A stretch of DNA of 64,000 nt. Origin: Agrococcus carbonis. Its GTDB lineage: Bacteria; Actinomycetota; Actinomycetes; Actinomycetales; Microbacteriaceae. The translations under genes were made by a program, and so were the position numbers. The stretch lies in the NCBI RefSeq assembly GCF_900104705.1, contig NZ_LT629734.1:248001-312000 (forward strand). Reading direction: 5' to 3'. The notes under the pieces were generated by a model. It was not told the origin of the DNA and searched no databases. It was given only the letters and a program-made list of their open reading frames with translations. Position 1 is the first letter of the stretch, and every line of letters begins with the position of its first letter. Below, piece after piece: positions 60,250 to 64,000 of the stretch.

Positions 60250-60267
60250 TATCTTGACGTCAAGATA
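60250..60267. promoter_or_regulatory. 18-bp perfect palindrome upstream of acn, probable operator
   Basis: tatcttgacgtcaagata is a perfect inverted repeat, much more AT-rich than its surroundings, three bases from the end of the DUF3159 gene. It contains TTGACG on either strand. Dimeric regulators such as TetR or MarR types bind sites of this size. I cannot name the protein. Confidence 0.72.
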
Positions 60268-60269
60268 CC

Positions 60270-61043
60270 TTAGCGCGCTTCGTCCTCCGGCGCTGCATCA
60301 CGCGTGTCGCCGTCGTGCTCGGTGAGCACGGTGCGCACCATGAGCCACGTGACCCACAGGGCCGCGAGGTAGAGCGGCACGCCCATGACGAGCTTGGCCG
60401 CCGCGAGCAGCTCGATCGATCCCGGCACGTCCGCCTCGGCCGCGAGGTAGAGCGGCACCTGCACGGCGAGGCGCGCGCCGATGACGAGCAGCCACAGCAC
60501 GGTGCCGCGCCACGCGACCGCTCGCTTGGCGCGCTCGGTGCGCCACGCGTACGGGGTCGCGGTGAGCGCCCCCGCGATCACGCCGACGAGCGGGCGCCGC
60601 ATGAGCATGCTGACCACGAGCACGACGATGACGACCGCGTTGACCGTGAAGCCCCAGAGGAAGTTGTCCTCGCCCTGCCCCGTGATGAGCGCGACGGCCG
60701 CCGAGATGCCGACGCCGATGAGGCCCGCGAACGCCAGCACCGGCTGCCCTTTCTGCAGCACGCGCCACGCGACGAAGCCGATCGAGACGACGAGGGGGAC
60801 GAGCACGGAGACGAGCACGCTCTTCGTCGTGGCGTAGAGCACGAGGAAGAGGATGCCGGGCAGCAGCGACTCGATGAGCCCCCGCGCGCCGCCCATCGCC
60901 TCGAGCAGCGCGTGCGGCGACGGCTTCGCGGCGGGGTCGAGGCGGCCGAGCTTCGAGCTGCGGATCGCGTCGCCCACCTGCTCCGAGAACGACGGCTCCG
61001 CGGGCCCCTGCTCGGGCCCCTGCGGGCTGCCCGGCTCGCTCAC
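60270..61043 (-). CDS. DUF3159 membrane protein
   Basis: 257 residues from a GTG overlapping the DUF3710 stop (GTGA). An acidic N-terminus precedes six hydrophobic helices, including [30 protein letters not shown], and [24 protein letters not shown], typical of DUF3159. The function is unknown. The order dut-DUF3710-DUF3159 is strongly conserved in actinobacteria. Confidence 0.92.
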   Translation of the reverse strand: MSEPGSPQGPEQGPAEPSFSEQVGDAIRSSKLGRLDPAAKPSPHALLEAMGGARGLIESLLPGILFLVLYATTKSVLVSVLVPLVVSIGFVAWRVLQKGQPVLAFAGLIGVGISAAVALITGQGEDNFLWGFTVNAVVIVVLVVSMLMRRPLVGVIAGALTATPYAWRTERAKRAVAWRGTVLWLLVIGARLAVQVPLYLAAEADVPGSIELLAAAKLVMGVPLYLAALWVTWLMVRTVLTEHDGDTRDAAPEDEAR

Positions 61044-61651
61044 GCCGACTTCGGTGCGCGCAGCGGGATGAGCTCGCGGGGCGGCATGGGGTCGCTGCCG
61101 CGGCAGACGACGGTCGAGCGGAAGAGCTCGATCGCCGCGGCGGCCCGGTCGTCGTCGACCGCGGCGCGCCCGCCGATGAGGCCCTGGAGCATCCAGCGCG
61201 GCCCGTCGACGCCGATGATGCGCACCGCGCGCGGGGCGCCGTCGGGACCGGACTGCAGTCGCGCGCGGAGCTCGGGCCCGAGCAGGCCCTCAGCCTCGTC
61301 GACCGCCGCGCCCTGGCGCTCGAGCTGCGCGCGCAGCACCGAGCGGACGGGCGCCCAGATGCCCTCGCTGCGAGGTGCCGCGAACGGCTGCAGCTGCACG
61401 GTCGACCCGTCGTGCTCGAGGGTGACGGCGACGATCCGCTTGGTCTTCTCCTCGACCTCGAGCCGCATCTGCATGCCGGGCCGCGGCACGATGCGCAGGC
61501 CGCCGAGATCGACGTACGGGCGCACGGGCGCCTCCGACTCGTCGAGCGGGCCGACCTCGGGGCGGTCGGCGGGCGCGCTCTTGGGGACGAGCTCCTCGTC
61601 GTCCTGCGGCAGCTCCTGCTCGGGCTCCTGCCCGGCGGTGACGTCGGTCAT
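61040..61651 (-). CDS. DUF3710 domain-containing protein
   Basis: 203 residues. An acidic N-terminal 45 residues precede a soluble domain with [45 protein letters not shown] and [18 protein letters not shown]. These match DUF3710, of unknown function. The ATG overlaps the dut stop (ATGA), and its own stop overlaps the DUF3159 start. Confidence 0.93.
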   Translation of the reverse strand: MTDVTAGQEPEQELPQDDEELVPKSAPADRPEVGPLDESEAPVRPYVDLGGLRIVPRPGMQMRLEVEEKTKRIVAVTLEHDGSTVQLQPFAAPRSEGIWAPVRSVLRAQLERQGAAVDEAEGLLGPELRARLQSGPDGAPRAVRIIGVDGPRWMLQGLIGGRAAVDDDRAAAAIELFRSTVVCRGSDPMPPRELIPLRAPKSA

Positions 61652-62100
61652 CGTGCGATCCCCTCCGGCGCCGCGCTGTGGCCGGTCGATCCGTGCCCGC
61701 GCTCGCCTCGATCCGATCCCGGCAGGCGCTCCACCTCGATGAAGCGGACGCGCTCGACGCGCTGCACCACGAGCTGGGCGATGCGGTCGCCGACCTCGAT
61801 GCGGTGCGGCTCGCTGCCGGTGTTGAGCAGGTTGACCTTGATCTCGCCGCGGTAGCCCGCGTCGACGGTGCCGGGCGCGTTCACGATCGTGATCCCGTGC
61901 TTGTGCGCGAGGCCGCTGCGCGGGTGCACGAAGGCGGCGTAGCCGTCGGGCAGCGCGATCGCGACGCCGGTACCCACGAGGGCGCGCGCGCCCGGCGCGA
62001 GCACGACGCTCTCGGCGGCGTGCATGTCGGCACCGGCGTCGCCCGGGTGCGCGTAGGCGGGCACCGGTGCTCCGGTGATGAGGACTTCGACCTGCTCCAT
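61648..62100 (-). CDS. dut: Deoxyuridine 5'-triphosphate nucleotidohydrolase
   Basis: 150 residues, trimeric dUTPase. All five motifs are visible: [43 protein letters not shown] and the C-terminal RGHGSTGHS, which closes over the active site. It removes dUTP and makes dUMP. TAGCCT (62109-62114) lies eight bases before the ATG, implying an almost leaderless message for dut-DUF3710-DUF3159. Confidence 0.97.
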   Translation of the reverse strand: MEQVEVLITGAPVPAYAHPGDAGADMHAAESVVLAPGARALVGTGVAIALPDGYAAFVHPRSGLAHKHGITIVNAPGTVDAGYRGEIKVNLLNTGSEPHRIEVGDRIAQLVVQRVERVRFIEVERLPGSDRGERGHGSTGHSAAPEGIAR

Positions 62101-62169
62101 CGCACCCGAGGCTATCCGAGGCTCGGGCGCCCGGCGAACACTCGTCGGCGGACGCGGGATGATGGGGAC

Positions 62170-62625
62170 ATGGAATCCGCCCCCTCGTACCGCGAGCGGC
62201 TCGTGCCGCCGTGGTGGCTGCCCGTCGTCCTGCTGCTCATCGTGCCGGCGACCCTGCTGGTCTTCCTGCCCGTGAGCATCGGAGTTGGGATCGCGGTGGC
62301 GATCGTCCTCTACGGCGGCATCGTGGCCGCGCTGCTCATCGGCGCTCCGGTGCTCGAGGTGCGCGCGGGCGAGCTGCGCGCCGGCCGCGCGCACATCGAC
62401 GTCGACGACCTCGGCGAGCCGGTCGCGCTCGACGGCGATGCGGCGAGGGCCGCGCTGCGCGCAGGCTGGGATCCCGCGGATCACCACGTGATCTCGCCCT
62501 GGACCCGCGCGGTCGTGCGCGTCGCGGTCACCGACGAGCAGGACCCGACGCCCGCGTGGGTGGTCAGCACCCGCAGGCCGCGGGAGCTCGCGGCAGCGAT
62601 CACCGCGGCGCAGCGCTCGCGCTAG
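62170..62625 (+). CDS. DUF3093 membrane protein
   Basis: 151 residues. Two adjacent membrane helices (about 17-55) are followed by a cytoplasmic domain with [29 protein letters not shown] and [16 protein letters not shown], the DUF3093 pattern. The function is unknown. It is divergent from dut, 69 bp away, as in other actinobacteria. Confidence 0.92.
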   Translation: MESAPSYRERLVPPWWLPVVLLLIVPATLLVFLPVSIGVGIAVAIVLYGGIVAALLIGAPVLEVRAGELRAGRAHIDVDDLGEPVALDGDAARAALRAGWDPADHHVISPWTRAVVRVAVTDEQDPTPAWVVSTRRPRELAAAITAAQRSR

Positions 62626-62634
62626 GGCGGCGCT

Positions 62635-62665
62635 CGCCCGTCGGCTGACGACTCGTCGGCGGGCG
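62635..62665. terminator. Hairpin after the DUF3093 gene
   Basis: cgcccgtcgg pairs with tcggcgggcg over 10 bp with two G-U pairs and an 11-nt loop, nine bases after the stop. It lies between two convergent genes. Confidence 0.55.
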
Positions 62666-62754
62666 CGCTGAGCGGGCCGGTTCAGGCGACGACGGCTCTG
62701 GTCGCGACGGCTCGGGTCGTGGAGCTCAGGCCGGCCGGGTCTTGCCCGTCCGCG

Positions 62755-63039
62755 TCAGGCGCACTCGCGGCAGATCGGCCCGAGCTTCGTCTCGTGGTCG
62801 AACTGCAGGCGGTCCTTCACCAGGAAGCAGCTCACGCAGGTGAACTCGTGCTCCTGCGGCGGCAGCACGACGACGTCGAGCTCGACGTCGGCCAGGTCGG
62901 CGGCGGAGAGGTCGAAGCTGCCGGGGTTGTCGGCGTCGTCGTCCGTCGCGACGCTCTTCGACGGCACTCGCTCCTTCAGCGCCTCGATCGACTCGTTCTC
63001 GTCGTCGGTCTTGCGCGGGGCGTCGTAATCGGTGGCCAT
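62755..63039 (-). CDS. DUF4193 zinc-ribbon-like protein
   Basis: 94 residues. The acidic N-terminal half is followed by FTCVSCFLVKDRLQFD and ICRECA, two CxxC pairs that probably hold zinc. This is the actinobacterial DUF4193 family, of unknown function, which typically lies next to sepH and DUF3093. It has its own promoter at 63084-63112. Confidence 0.93.
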   Translation of the reverse strand: MATDYDAPRKTDDENESIEALKERVPSKSVATDDDADNPGSFDLSAADLADVELDVVVLPPQEHEFTCVSCFLVKDRLQFDHETKLGPICRECA

Positions 63040-63083
63040 CAGGGCATTCCTTGCTGGGGGGTGGTGGGGCGGCGTCGGCGCAC

Positions 63084-63112
63084 ATTCTGCACGAATCCGG
63101 CATCCGGGGCAA
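63084..63112 (-). promoter_or_regulatory. Promoter of the DUF4193 gene
   Basis: Minus strand: TTGCCC (63107-63112), 17 bp, CAGAAT (63084-63089). The spacing is that of a housekeeping-sigma promoter. It lies in the 236-bp divergent gap with sepH, which also holds a 10-bp palindrome cagatatctg at 63115-63124. Confidence 0.6.
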
Positions 63113-63275
63113 ATCAGATATCTGGCGGGGCGTGCTCCTTGACCGCGGCGGTCGGCACCGACAGGCGGTGCTTCCGACGGAACGCACGGCGCGCCCGCTC
63201 CATTCCCGAGCCCGGCCGGAGCTGCGTGGGATGCTGACGACCCATCCAGATCACGCCAGGAAGGACCGACGAATC

Positions 63276-64000
63276 ATGCAGCAGCTGAGCGTCATCGGCG
63301 TCGAGGACGACGTGCTCATCCTCGAGTCGGAGTCCGGCGAGCGCTTCCGCGTGCGCGTCGACGACCTGCCCGAGCACCGCAAGCCGCCGGCGGCCATCCC
63401 GCACCGCGAGCGCAAGGCGACGCCGCGCGAGATCCAGGCGCTGATCCGTGGCGGCATGACCGCCGAGGAGGTCGCGTCCTCGACCGGCGAGGAGCTCGCG
63501 TACGTCGAGCGATTCGAGGGACCGGTCGTCGCGGAGCGCGATCACGTGCTCGACTCCGCGCTGTCGATCCCGGTCGCCTCCGGCGACATCGACCCGCTCG
63601 CGGGCGAGACGACCTTCGGCGCGGCGATCGACGAGCGCCTGGACGACCTGCGGGCATCCGACCGCGCGTGGGCCGCCTGGAAGGACGCCGACGGCGGCGC
63701 GTGGACGGTGCGGCTGCGCTTCACCACCGAGGCGATCCAGCACGAGGCCGTCTGGGGCTACGAGCCCAAGAAGGCGACGCTGACGCCGCGAGGCAAGGAG
63801 GCGACCTCGCTGAGCCAGACGGGGGACGCGACGAGCGTCCTCGTGCCCCGACTGCGCGCGATCGACCGCCAGTCGCGCCCCGATGCCGCCGCGAAGGCGC
63901 CGGACGCATCGCCCGCCACCGATGCCGGCGGCGCTCCCCCGATCTCGCAGCGCGCCGAGCTGCCCTCCCACGACGCCGCGCGCGACACCGGCCGCTTCGA
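63276..64000 (+). CDS. sepH: Septation protein SepH, N-terminal part
   Basis: Open from ATG 63276 to the right edge (241 codons plus two bases), so the C-terminus is missing. SepH binds and stimulates FtsZ at division septa in actinobacteria. The start MQQLSVIGVEDDVLILESES, the helix-turn-helix region PREIQALIRGGMTAEEVASSTGEELAYVERFEGPV and WTVRLRFTTEAIQHEAVWGYEPKK match the family. The last 40 visible residues begin the disordered linker. Confidence 0.93.
   Translation, partial: MQQLSVIGVEDDVLILESESGERFRVRVDDLPEHRKPPAAIPHRERKATPREIQALIRGGMTAEEVASSTGEELAYVERFEGPVVAERDHVLDSALSIPVASGDIDPLAGETTFGAAIDERLDDLRASDRAWAAWKDADGGAWTVRLRFTTEAIQHEAVWGYEPKKATLTPRGKEATSLSQTGDATSVLVPRLRAIDRQSRPDAAAKAPDASPATDAGGAPPISQRAELPSHDAARDTGRF

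Overview
The window is very GC-rich, gene-dense chromosomal DNA from an actinobacterium, most likely a member of the Microbacteriaceae (inference). The evidence is the conserved order of housekeeping genes (pyrR-pyrB-pyrC-bPH-carA-carB; nusB-efp-aroQ-aroB-aroK-aroC-aroE-mltG-ruvX-alaS-rpsD-rarA; DUF349-relA-secF-secD-yajC-ruvB-ruvA-ruvC-yebC; acn-DUF3159-DUF3710-dut-DUF3093-DUF4193-sepH). Actinobacteria-only families (DUF222/HNH, DUF3000, DUF3093, DUF3159, DUF3710, DUF4193, SepH) and many GTG starts agree. I see no prophage, insertion sequence, CRISPR array or biosynthetic cluster. No stretch longer than about 300 bases lacks a gene.

Layout. 1-4871 (minus): a de novo pyrimidine operon headed by pyrR, with a PyrR-binding RNA loop just before the pyrR start. 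4929-7740 (minus): a FAD monooxygenase and a frameshifted DUF222/HNH gene. 7993-20511 (minus): nusB, efp, the shikimate genes, mltG, ruvX, alaS, a 59-residue protein, rpsD and rarA. 20652-22971 (plus): a membrane-anchored cyclophilin and a DUF349 protein. 23071-31663 (minus): relA, secF, secD, yajC, ruvB, ruvA, ruvC and yebC, with a small plus-strand membrane gene between ruvC and ruvA. 31743-38393 (minus): a hemerythrin-like protein, a membrane protein with a minisatellite at its promoter, an EamA transporter, PLP synthase pdxT/pdxS, a HIT protein and thrS. 38491-38977: four tRNA genes (Val, Cys, Gly on minus; Val on plus). 39062-45841: a Cys-rich Csp-like protein, an atypical SDR, a DUF4126 protein, amt, nhaA, zapE, a rhodanese and sufE. 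45948-55212: an alpha/beta hydrolase divergent from DUF3000, RNase D, fadA and fadB, a methyltransferase, nnrD and a hypothetical protein. 55277-64000: dxs, acn, DUF3159, DUF3710, dut, DUF3093, DUF4193 and the start of sepH.

Regulation visible in the sequence. The PyrR loop suggests translational feedback on pyrimidine synthesis. An 18-bp perfect palindrome upstream of aconitase looks like an operator. Many genes that start transcription units carry a TANNNT-like -10 element ending exactly 6 nt before the start codon, which implies widespread leaderless mRNAs. At 47138-47161 two such promoters diverge with overlapping -10 boxes. Genes inside operons mostly overlap by ATGA, GTGA or TGATG. A hairpin-forming repeat of about 42 bp occurs at three intergenic loci, and there are three further short tandem repeats.
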